Positions 1 through 20,500 of a stretch of 64,000 nucleotides of DNA are shown here, piece by piece. The notes below the pieces were generated by a model, which was given only the letters and a program-made list of their open reading frames with translations, made no database searches and was not told where the DNA came from. The stretch is from Heliopora coerulea. Its lineage: Eukaryota > Cnidaria > Anthozoa > Scleralcyonacea > Helioporidae. The translations under genes and the position numbers were made by a program. Positions within the stretch are counted from its first letter, which is position 1. Every line of letters starts with the position of its first letter. The stretch lies in assembly GCA_030142905.1 (NCBI GenBank), contig JASJOG010000571.1, forward strand, positions 44,945 to 108,944, given 5' to 3'.

Positions 1-839
1 TGAGATCGTGAGCATGACAAGACTCCGCTGTGAGGCCCTCTGCTGTGAGGCCCTTCGCTGTGAATTAGAATTCCCTTGGAAATTAACCAATTTTTCACTT
101 TTCACTTTAATTCCCAAACCAATAACTTTAATTAACCAACTTTTCACTTTTGACTTATAATTCCTGGCAAACTACAAAAGCCAGCTAGGTTTACTTTGAC
201 TGGAAAATCTGGACAAACATAGGGATACGTCCATTCATACTCTTTGGACGAGAAAAAAAGTGCTGTTAGCAAAAAAAAAAACAACAAAAAAAACGAGATT
301 ATTTTAAGTTTCTCTGGCCCTGATTGGTCCAGGTGAATCGTTTATCCTGTAGTGATCACCTTGTCCACGAGATGATTATGAAATTATCTGAAAACAAACT
401 AAATACTGAACTAAATTCAGAGTAAACTTGGTATTTTGCCGTTGGTGTCAACTTCAATACCACACAATACCAAGCGTTTTTTCATCTCGTATTGTTGGTT
501 TCTCTCATATCGTCATCCCTAATATTTCACTAAAAAAATTGGACACCAAAGTGTGGGTGAACATCGGTTTATATATTAACCAATAATCATCTCAACTTTA
601 GTGAGTAATCGTTAAATAAGGAAAATGTATTTCAAAAATTTCTTTAAAAAAACAAAGACAAGGAAAATACCCCCCACGTGGGTTTACTGGCCTATAACTT
701 AGCACCTTAGGAAGATGGCCAGCCCTATCAATCGTCTTCGTAAGAAATTTGAGCCAGCTCTTATTAGCGGTAAATCAACTACCCAATGGTGGGATCCCAC
801 CTATGTGTAAGAAATAAAATTTTCGGGATAAGCAAATAC
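1..839. other. Intergenic, no gene seen
   Basis: AT-rich sequence downstream of the katanin 3' end. It starts with a short tandem motif (three copies of a 'gctgtgaggccc'-like unit near 25-60) and contains poly-A runs near 270-295. No ORF here resembles a known protein and no RNA gene was recognised. Confidence 0.5.
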
Positions 840-845
840 TTTATT
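840..845 (-). promoter_or_regulatory. Polyadenylation signal of the katanin gene
   Basis: AATAAA on the minus strand, about 30 nt beyond the katanin stop codon at 875. This spacing implies a very short 3' UTR. No other canonical signal lies closer to the stop codon. Confidence 0.6.
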
Positions 846-874
846 CTGAAATGTTTGTCTTTCAACCAAAAAGT

Positions 875-9436
<8,562 letters not shown>

Positions 9437-12400
9437 AGCTAACAGAAAAAGGTGCTGCTGTAGTTGACGCCACTAGTCTTGGGAAGTTTTCCTTGTGGAA
9501 ACACTAAATCCAAGAAATTTAACGTCCTCCTGACAAACTTCGCGTTTTAAAAAGCGTGACAAGAACGCCTGCTCGCGGGTTATCCACAGCTAACCTATCG
9601 TGCATGATACGTATATTCTTTTCACTCCTTCAGGTCCCCGACGTGGACTTTGAGTCCCTTCTATTTTCGACGAAGATTCTTAACTGCAACATTAAATCTA
9701 TCCCTTAACGTTTTGAGGTGATTACCACGAACGTCCTAGCAAAAACTTTGGTTTTACCTACCTGTTCCTAGTGTCCAGAAAGGCCCGACTCAGGCACTTT
9801 CCAGGCAACAGATCGTTTACGTTGGAGACCGGCCAAAACAAACGTCTTGATTACTTTGAGCCTCAACGTCATGCCACAAGGCCACCAGTATCATACCAAT
9901 AGTTTTTCAAGTACTGCTCACTCCGTCACATCTTATAATTGAAAGGATCCAGGTGGTAGTGAAACACAAAAGCATGCAGCAAATTTCTTTATCAAAGCTG
10001 AGAAGCACTCGCTTCCGGGTTCTGCCTTTATTAGGGTTTTCTGAAGTCTCACAACATCCCCCCAATCACTGTATATAAACATAATAGACCATTTTATGTT
10101 TCTTTTATAGTGTCGGTATGTGGGTTTACATATGTACTTAGATCAGCTTCAAGCTTAACTTTAAGTTAATTGCAAACGAAGTGAGATCAACTCAATTGGC
10201 GACTACTTCAGTCTAACCCAAATAACGAAAGCCGTATAGTTTGCTCGTTATGTGCATCATTGGTGAGGCGGGAGAAACTATGGAGGCATGGAATAAAACT
10301 TGCTCTTGCATAACCTTTTCATTCTCATCAAAATAGCTTTTTCGAGCAAATTACAATAAAGACTCAAACGAATTTTCTGACATTGTATCAATGATCTAGG
10401 AAAAGATACGTCGACAGAATTTTAATTTCTTAGGTGATAGCGAAGCAAACTTAAAGTAAATTCATGCTGTTTTGAACAAACGTCACGTCAACTAAGATCA
10501 CGTAATTCCAAAATTTTGCACTGCCCATCTTTTCTGAGCAATATACTGGAACATCTTTCGTAGGGACGAAAACGAGACGAAAGTTAAGAAAAAAAGAAAA
10601 ATTCTGTCAAAAAAGGGTAGGTAAGCCACTGGAAACACACTTACTATGGCAGTAACTTTCTTTTAAGCCTTTCTAACAAAAACGGGACATTTATGGTGTC
10701 AAGATTCAACATGTTCTAACTGTCAATGAAACTCCGTGATCCCTGATCTTTTTCAAATAATTCCATTCCTCTACCAACTTTACCGTACAACTGCAGTATG
10801 TAAAAATGGTTTAAAAAAATCACTCCTTGTATTTGAAATACTTCACGTTCTTCACACTTGCATGACTATAAAACAAATTTAAAATGGCGGGATGTTGCCG
10901 TTTCCATGTTTTCAACATGTCTTTCTAATGTACCTTTGGTCTTTAATGGAAACAAGTGCCGAGGAATATTTTGCTAAATGGAGTAAAGAAACAGCTTTCT
11001 GGAGTTCAATTAACGACACCAGTGCTCAACTGAAATGTGGTAAAAATGACAAACGGTTGTAAAAACACCAAGATCTATTACGAGGCTTAGTTTCCAATGA
11101 TTATCGATGACCCGGAAAGTTTCACTTCAAAAAGAATTACAAAACCGAAGCACCTGTTAATGTATCCTCAAAACAATAAACATTTGTCGCTACGGAGCGC
11201 TTGATCGTAATTTCACTAAATAACTATCAAACCATCATTACACAACTAGGGTTTTCACTGTTTAAATAGACATCAGACCATAGAAGGCCATTTACATCGA
11301 CAGGAAAACGAAAGAAAATCGAAATTAAATCATACTTTATCGAAACATAATTAAAGAATATTTAAACTAAAATACACGCCATTTCAATTCTAAGCTATTC
11401 ACATGAAATCAAAAATTCTTGTCGTTTGTGTCCAAGATAATCTCAAAAAAGAAATTTAAACCGCGGGGCAACTTGGAAGTTTCTAACATATATTTTCCTG
11501 AAAAGAAAACAAAAAGAATGAATTTGTATGGTTTGGTTCACAGCGTTGATAAATGGATGAAGTTTTAAGCAAACAGCAATTTCCCGAAGCAAGATATAAG
11601 GTTTGATAATTTCATCAAAATGGATGTCTAATGCAAAATAATTCTATGACAATGAAATTCTGTTCCTTAGAAAAACCAAATCATCAACTGGTTACACGAT
11701 GAGAGTGCATCAAGTGAGGCAAATCTAACTTTTCTCTATTCAGATGTCTCACTTTGGCGAGTACAAATTCGTCTGGCACAGTGAAATGGTCTGACATTCG
11801 CCATATTAAAATAACGACAGACCAAACCGGAAACGCGAAATGGAAAGAACACAAAACGGAAGTCGTTAATAACGCTTTTCGTATGCAATCTTTAGTGAAC
11901 AAACAACCTTGTATTCCAGTAACCTTTAGAAACCCACTGGGTCGCCATACCGCCTTGTATCTGGGTAAAAAGTCTTTATTTATACATAATAGCTCAAAAA
12001 GATGTACTTATCAATAAACGGCATTTGGCCAGTGTTTTAAACCTCTTTCCTAAGTAGACGCAGCACCTTAAGGAGCCAATTTGTCTGGATTTAGCCTGTA
12101 GGAAATGAAGACTTTACTAGCCAGGAATAATGTGAAGTTGATGCCGTAAACCATAACTGGCCGACAGTTTAAGCCAATACAAAATAAAACATATTTCGAA
12201 AAATGTCATTCTTAACTTGTGATTCAATTCAAAAAAGAATAGACAAGAAGTTACACGGTTTAACTTCACACAACACAACAAGAAGTTACACGGCGTAACT
12301 TCTTGTCTATTCTTTTTTTACTTCAATCACAAGTTAAGAATGACCTTTCTCGGAATCTGTTTTATTTTGTACTAATGCCATAAGGGTTCTTTATATTCTG

Positions 12401-12493
12401 GTCAAAACATAACTTTTAGATTGTTTTTATCGGAACTCGTTACTCAGTGTCTTACGTACTTTTTGCCCATGTCTGGTTTGTTTTCTGGTGGGT
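9437..12493. other. Intergenic, 4.1 3' end to katanin start
   Basis: This interval must hold the katanin promoter and 5' UTR (upstream of 9436) and the 3' UTR of the 4.1 gene. ORFs such as 11754-12017 have no recognisable similarity and no partner exons. Apart from the foldback element at 12178-12374, nothing supportable was seen. Confidence 0.5.
12178..12374. repeat. Foldback element with ~85-nt inverted arms
   Basis: The left arm starts 'tacaaaataaaac' and the right arm ends 'gttttattttgta'. Both arms include 'aatagacaagaagttac' and 'aatcacaagttaagaatgac' in inverted orientation. The centre is an additional short inverted stretch. It lies in the predicted 3' UTR or flank of the 4.1 gene and includes a minus-strand AATAAA at 12361-12366 that could serve as its polyadenylation signal. 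Confidence 0.75.
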
Positions 12494-14988
12494 TTAGTCA
12501 CCACCCTCTGTTTCTTGCTTCGTGATCGTCACCTCAGCCACCTTAACATTCGGATCTTGTTTACGAGCGTCTTCTAAGGCTTTCATGATCGCCTGAAGTT
12601 GAAGAATGGAAAACATTGGTTCCAGAGAAAGTTGCAGTTATGAAAGGGAATACCAATCGCAAAACGCCAATCACAGTGGACCATGAAAGACACGGGGAAA
12701 AAGCCCAAACTACTTCGATCACAATCGTTAGGTTTTCGACGAAACACAAACTTATCATCCAGAACCAGCCCACAACTTTAGGAAATAAAGGAAGAAACAA
12801 ACTCCGAACAATAATGTCATCTTGATAACTCAAGATATGAGTTAAAATCAAGAGAATTACAATGAAATTGTGATATTTCGTCTTTATTTCAAAGACATCA
12901 TCAGACAGACTCATATCTTGAGTTATCAAGATGACATTATTGTTCGGAGTTTGTTTCTTCCTTTATTCACAAATTTATTAACGGATTAAGTTTCAACAAA
13001 GGGAACAATACATTCACATATTGAGTCAACTTCCATATCCTTTTCCTTACAATATTGATTAAAATAGAAGCTTAAAAAACAAGTGTGGATGTATATACGA
13101 CGTAAAAATAAAAAATTCCATACCAACATGAAATGAAACTAAACATACCGCGTCGGCGTCAGGATCTCCTGTTTCAACAATGAACGATTGTCCTGACTGT
13201 ACAAATTGTTTGCTCGTCACAACTTGTTCCACTTTCTGGACTTTTTCCACTCTGTGGAAACTTCCTTCTGTAGTAACAGTCTTCAAACGAAAAACAGCCA
13301 CATTGATCGATTTTATAAATATATATAAAGTGTACTATAACGCTGGAATCTTTTAAAAAGAAGTAAATGCGAACTTGGTTCATAAATTATCAAATAGTTT
13401 GCTTGTCTTTCCAAGTAACACGGACTTTCTTACCGAGGTTTCAGTGCCGGAGATGTTCATGATCTCAGCCAGTTCAGCGGCAGTAAGTGGCTCGCCATCT
13501 CCTTCAATGGTAATGGTCTTGGTTACAACTTCTGCTGGAGTGGAGACATGTTTTACCACATGAGTTGTCTTGGTTGTCTGGGTAACAGGAGTGGTATCGA
13601 TTTTAACTCTCCTAGTAACGATCACGGGGTCACCTAGATAAACATTAAGGAATGTTTACGTGTGAAGAAACACAATTTTCATGGACCTATGATCTACGCA
13701 CAGCTACTGTAAACCACAGATCAGTACAAAGAGAACAAGTAAGGACAATGCGGAATAGCTGAAAAAAGTAACCCATAACACCATGTGCCAACATGCAGAA
13801 CTCTACTTCAGGCGTTTAAAAAACTCATATGTCGATCTTTTTCTCAAAAATGCTCGACAGATTTGAGAAATTTCTCAACAACGTAGACAGAATGCACGAA
13901 AAATGTGTTTTTGAGTTAAGGTGTTTATCCCTAAAACTGCTCAACTTAGGGCAATATATGCATCGTGTAGTCTTTGGGTTGGTGAAATTATGTGCAATAT
14001 CGTAAAGCTGCAGAATCGTTGCTTTATTTCTCTGGGTTAACACATTGCAAAAGAAGGCCAGTATTTGACCCTGAGATCAATTATTGAGTCGTGAATATAT
14101 CTTCTCAAACGAAACAAAATCTTGGATGAACGTCGTGGCAAAAGTGAACTTTGTGTATGCAAGTGCTTGATTTTGGTATCAAAACACGACTCGATTTTGA
14201 TTTTTTCGTGTGTTTTCCTCATAAATGATTAATGAATATAAATTCGCGTGTTTGATACGCTATAAACACTTTATAATGGTATGCTGCTTGGGTTTCTCTT
14301 CTTTATGGCTGGTGAATTACTGATGCATTTCAGAAAACCATACAAACCTTTTGTCTGCATCTGATAATTTGATATTTCAGTAGGTGAACCAGGCTCGTAG
14401 ACAATTGTTCGTGTTTCTACGTTGGGAATTTCTGTTGGAGGAGGAGGAGGACTGGGAGGGACTTCAGGAGGTGGTGGAGGGGGAAAAACATCGTCTAAAT
14501 TTGACTCGACATTTTTGACAGTTCTCGTTTTCACGGCACGTTCTAAAGACGAGTAGGGATCGTGGAATGAACGCCGTTTTATTTCGTCTTCTTGACTTTT
14601 GACTTGACTTCGGACAAATCCTTTTTCGCCTTGTTCATGATCAAGGTTGAGGTCTCTAAATATGAAAAATGGACGATAGTTCAAATTGACTAGACCAGTA
14701 ATGGGTACCATTTGCAAAAACAGTAAGTATTCCGTAAACCTTCTTGTCCTGACACAATGGAAACATGTCAACCTTCTTTGCTGGAAGAGATCTATCTTCG
14801 TATTTTAAATGCGAATGCATGTGAACGTCCATAGAAATAAGCTGGTTTATTATTTTACACTATGACAAAGCTATTGTGAAATTACGCAGCTCACTTACTT
14901 TTTCAACGAGTACCGAATTTCTGGTGTAGTATCCCTGTCTTTACTGAGAACATCGTCTTGAAGCGAACTAGGCGAAATGTATGTCTTG
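12494..14988 (-). CDS. 4.1 gene: linker and C-terminal domain exons
   Basis: Five terminal exons. 14899-14988 is a short linker. 14348-14655 encodes a charged segment with PPPPPPE and SPPPPPT proline runs. 13434-13633 and 13149-13280 encode Thr/Val-rich strands (QTTKTTHVVKHV, FIVETGDPDADA). 12494-12592 encodes AIMKALEDARKQDPNVKVAE, ending QETEGGD and stop. The last two match the protein 4.1 C-terminal domain pattern, in which a GDAD-type turn is followed by a QAI.EA...HP helix and a final KV.V.QETE strand. This domain binds NuMA, FKBP13 and other partners in vertebrate 4.1 proteins. It shows that the vWA exons lie inside one 4.1 gene rather than downstream of it. Confidence 0.85.
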
Positions 14989-17466
14989 CTATAAGAATAG
15001 AAAACACGAAAAATTTGTTAAGACTAATTAAGCTTTTAGCATTAAGTCTGTTTTTTACGATTTATTAGATAAAACACCTGAAGGGTAAAATTAAAACCGC
15101 ATTCATGATCTTATTGAAGGTCAATGGTCCTGATTAAAGACCAACAGCCACGTTATGGGTAAAACAGAATTCCAAATGTACAGGAATGACAATAGCGATC
15201 AATGATTCTACGTCAAAGTGAGGTTTGTAATTGCGGTGACCTGTGACGTAGTAGGGTATACAGCTTAGACAAGTTACATAGTTTGGTGTGTGTAAATCTC
15301 AAATGCGCATGCCGCTCAACATTACGGGTTCAAGTCCCGTCAAAGGGCTTAGAATTAGAAACCTTTCCTGAGTTTATAATTGAGTATGCGTATTCGAAAA
15401 TTACAGATTACTGCCAGGCGAGACTCGGTGGTTTTGTTATTGCATCACTTCAGTAAATACAACTTCCAGTCTGACCTCGGACAAGACAACTTACCTTGTG
15501 CTTTCTTGTCTTGTAACCGTCTCAACGACAGTCCTTCGTTCTTCCTCCTCGCTTGGTTTCACGTCATCTTCAACACGCAAGAAACTCGCTTTCTCTGCCA
15601 GGGCAGCATCCAACTCAAGTGTCTTTCGATGAGCTTCTCTCACGGTTTCACGTTCAGGAGTAGCGAAGGCAAACGGCATCATAACCAGTTCTTCATCATG
15701 CTAAAGGAGACAGGAAAAACAAGGTTATATGACAAAGGAATAAACCTAACTCCCTACCGCAGTTGTGCAAAGTCTGCATAGCTGCATGTTGTTGTCATAA
15801 AACAGGAAATCACAGTAATAGAACGAATGAAGGAACAAAGCAAAAAACAGAAAAATAACAGATAACAAAAATGGAAAAAAGCACATTACGAATGAAAAGA
15901 GTTTTGTGGTCGCTAAGTTCCACTCAGCTAACGGCACCAACCATACCTTCAATAAACAAACTGAAGCTTTAACCACCCAATAGCCAGCAATCTACCTTAA
16001 TTACTCTGAATTACCTCCATCTCTACTGTTCTCGAGGAAAGATCTAATCTCTTCATTCAAAACAAAGAGGTAAAATTTCTAAATTTCCCTCCCATTATCC
16101 TGCATCAGCGAGCATCAAAATAGAAATGAATTCAAGACAACACTAATTTCATTTCGCCAGAAATCATGATAATACAAAGTACCATTTCGAAGCTTTCGGG
16201 GAAACTAGATTGGTATTACTCATAATAGCAGTTTTTGGTTGACAAAATCGAAACTGGATTGTTTAAACCTTGAGTAACATGGTTCACTCCAGAAAAGTTA
16301 TAATTCAGAAGCATATTAAGGTTGTTCAAATGAAGCCGATTTATGTTAGTCAAAAAGTTTAAAAAAACTTTCTCTGAGCTGTCCTCAATCAATTACTCTC
16401 TGAAGATGTCGGCTTCACAGGAGCAGCCTTCACTGCTCACTCGCTACAGGTTATCCTCCGGTTAAGCTGTCCTGACGACATACACCTTGGCCCAATACCG
16501 TATATTAGATTTCAATGAAACCAAAACCTTGTTTGCTCGCCGGTGTATCAACTCGCTGAAACCAACTGCTTGTATAAATAAAGCTTGTCAAAGTGCTCCC
16601 GACAGCATGGAAACAATGACTTTAAAACTACAGCAAATCTCGGCGAGGAGTTGGTTTCAACATCAATGTAATCAAACCCACAGCTTATCGTAACTTTGTA
16701 GGATTTGCCACGATGAAATAAAATGATTGCCATACATACACGTGAACAAAAAAATAAAAATGTGCAGGTTGACTAAAACAGAACCAGCATCTTACTTCCT
16801 CTTTCCGTCTTTTTTCTCTTTCCTTTCGTTCATGTTCTTCTCGTTGTTTCTTCTCCATCTCCTTCCGTTTCCGTTCCTCTTCTTCACGCCTTTCCAGTTC
16901 TTCCAGTTCTCTTTGCTCTTTTTCTTCTTTTCGTTTTCTTTCTTCTTCTTCTTTTCGTCTTCTTTCTTCTTCTTTTTTTCGTTTTCTTTCTTCTTCTTCT
17001 TTTCGTTTTCTTTCTTCTTCTTCTCCTTTTCGTTTTCTTTCTTCTTCTTCCTCTTTTCGTTTTCTTTCTTCTTCTTCTTCTTTTCGTTTTCTTTCTTCTT
17101 CTTCTTCTTTTCGTTTTCTTTCTTCTTCTTCTCTTTTTCGTTGCTCTGCTCGCTGAATGTCTTGGCGAACCACAAACGTTATCCTTGGCTGCAAGAATAC
17201 CATCCGCGAGAACTTCTCTTCTCTGACGATCTCTTCGTGCACAGGTGTGCCTATATACAACGTAATAACCGAACGACTATAATATTACTTTATTACAACG
17301 TAAAACAAGCTTTTGAAATTGATTTTCATGGCCTTGGGAGAACTGTTTACATTAGCTAAAGCTTGTCAGCGCCTTTGACAGCATTTACCCGCACTAAATA
17401 TTTTACTGCAAATATTGGGTTCGGCAGTATATCTCCGTGATATAATACTTGAAAGCTCGTCATCAG

Positions 17467-17517
<51 letters not shown>

Positions 17518-20500
17518 ATATTTCCGTGATATAATAATTGAAAGCTCACAAACAGCCCCCTACCTTTGAGCGCTTGGTGAGTCATGACATATGCCACAGA
17601 TCCAATATCTTCATTAGATTTTGCCCTGATGACTGTGTCTTCATCAGATGATAATTGACGTAATTCTTCTTGATCAACTTCATCCCCAATGGCGACTGTG
17701 ATAATCTTAATATCATTGTTATGAAGAGATTTAGCCCCATTCCTCAACTCTCCAGCTCGGCCACCCACACGACCGTTCATCATTACGATCAATACTTTAT
17801 AAGCATGAGCTCGGCCATGGTTCGTAAAAAGTTCGTTAGCTTTTCGTAGACCTTCCGTCAATGATGTACTATCTCCTTTACGTTCCACGGAACAAACTTT
17901 TTGTTTAATCTTTTCTTTCTCGTCCAAGTCCTTAAACCTCATGTGCACGGTCACCTCATCACCATACTCCAAAAGGCCGTAGTCTACGTTGCCATGACTG
18001 CATGAATCGATAAAACCGTTCACAAATTCTTTTTCTTTTTCAAACATTTCGTTGCCATTCGTACCCGACGATCCCAAAGCGAACACAACATCAACATCAT
18101 TCACAGGACGTTCTAATACAAACGTAACAAAAGGTTTAAATAAGAGAAAAGACTTATGACATGTTTACACATTCCTAATACGCTGTTGTAAGTTAAAACT
18201 GAAAATTTCTACCGTGAACACGTACGTATAGATGTACGCATGTTTTTGCTCATTCCTAGATCACTATCAAATGTTTTCAAACCAACAAAGCATTAAAGGA
18301 CAGTACGATGAAGTATACCGTTACTACACCACTCTAACGCATACAATACCGCATTACAACACGGTCAGGAAAGGTACAAGTTGTAAAATGTAAAACCACG
18401 TCACTTTATGTACAATTCCTAAACCCTGTCCGGTCAGAGACGTCCCCCCTTGACAAGTACAATTGTCCGCCGTAAGTCACAGTAAAAATTAAGAAGTCGG
18501 ACCCAAGGGAGTTAAACACCCGAAGTACCGTATGTACACGACATATCCCATACTGTACCTTCAATGTTATCTCGCACGACGTCAGCAAGCAGTTGACGAT
18601 GATCATCTTCAGGTTGTGCCTTTACAATGTCTTGTCCATTCGTAGTGACGTGAACCAATTCCTCCAAGCTTACCTGGTCACCAATAGCAACCACAATAAC
18701 TTTAGCGTTGATCCCCGCCAAATTCTGCGTATGTTTCTTGAGGTCACTAGCACGTGCACTTGACTTTCCATTGGTGAAAACAATCAAAACCTTACGCGCA
18801 GAACGTCGGCCATGTTTTCTAAACAGTTCGTAAGATTGTTCTAAAGCTTTTTCCAGTCCTTTGCCTTCTCCGCTTCGACGGATGGTATTTATAAACTCCT
18901 TTAACTTGTCCTTGTCATGGATGTCATCGAATTTCGCTTTAACTGAAGCCTTTGTGCCGTACTCGACGACGCCGTAACGATAGTCTCCGTACTCAAACGA
19001 ATCGATAAATGAACCAATCATTTCTTTCTCTTTGAGGTGGATCATGTCAGCGGCGTTACCCATTGCACCAAAAGTGAAGACGATATCAAACTTGGGTTTG
19101 GCTGGTTCTGGAATATTGATAAAATAAACACGAAGATGAGGTTAAAGATGAAGGTCGGGATACATATAAAAGTAATGATAAAGTTACGAATGAACAACGA
19201 GCCAAGCACGAAACACGAAGAATTGCCAAAAAGGAGTAATAAGCTGTAATCAGACGTTTCGTGGTCAACTTAACATCTTCAGAGATTTGTCTGTTTACAA
19301 TATGAAATTATATTGTAATCAAATATTCTGAGCCCTCATGATTTACATTCATATTTATTAGCAGAATATGTTTTCTGCGTGATGGATCCCTTTCAAACAC
19401 GACCCAAGACAACAAATCAAGGCAATGACACACATTGAACAGGAAAATAATCGACGTGCTACTGAAACATGTCTTAACAGGGATGTTTCCAAAGTTTCTA
19501 AACCACATAATTCCATATTACCAGAGAGAGTATAGTAATCAAGTGATTGAAATAAGGTATTTCTGAAAGCTTACCAAACCTACATAAATTCCATTATACC
19601 ATCGAGTGTGTATTCTATAATTCTATGAAGCATGATACACCTACTCAGATAAAAAAGCAAAAAAACTTTGAGCCGGACCATTTTATATTCACTCCGAATT
19701 CCAAGTGTACTTGGCACCCTAGGCGAATCCGAATTTGAGAATACAGTTTGCAACTTGTCAAAATTTTAAAGTAATTAAGATCACATTTCCAAAATAATGA
19801 CTAGACACTAATTTTCTTTCTGTTCCGTCATGAATTACTACTATTTTTGAGATATTCAAGTCTACGTTTACAGCCTGCAAAACCAGTGATAACGACCATA
19901 AGTTGTACGTCCATTTCATATCATTTCCGTGGAAACATTTACCTTGAATCCGACGAGCAACAGCGAACACAGTAGATTCTGTATTTTGTTCTGGATCGAC
20001 TTTAACAATGGCTTCCTCATCAGGACTAATATGTCGTAATTCGTCCTCGTTAATGTCATGTCCAACAGCAACAGTGACAACTTTCACGTTGGACTCCTCC
20101 AATGCAGTTGCATACTTCTTTAAGTGATTTGGATTAGCACCACTCTTTCCGTTAGCAAACACGATGACCCTCTTTAGTGCACCATACCGTCCTTGATGTT
20201 CCAGGAGGTGAGCCGATTGCTCTAGAGCTTTGTCCAAAGCTTTTCCATCACCCTGGCGTTCAAGGCGTTCAACTTGTTCTCCAAGTGCTCCACTGTTCTC
20301 GTAATCACCAAACGTGGAACATACCACAGCTTTGTTTCCATAATCCACGACACTGTACCTCGTGTGAGGAATTTTGTTTGCTTCGATAAACTTGGACATG
20401 ATCTCTTTGTTCTTGTTGTAAACCAGATCAGCCTCTTCACCTGCTGCGCCAATGGCAAACACGATATCTAACGGCTCAGTTGATTTTGCTAGAAATATGA

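Noticed and set aside
12561..12929. 122-aa hydrophobic minus-strand ORF resembling a membrane protein
   Set aside because: It runs across the last 4.1 intron and one arm of the perfect inverted repeat; the real coding frame in its lower end is the last 4.1 exon in a different frame.
16727..17359. Plus-strand 210-aa phenylalanine/serine-rich ORF
   Set aside because: Antisense shadow of the ER/K-repeat exon of the 4.1 gene.
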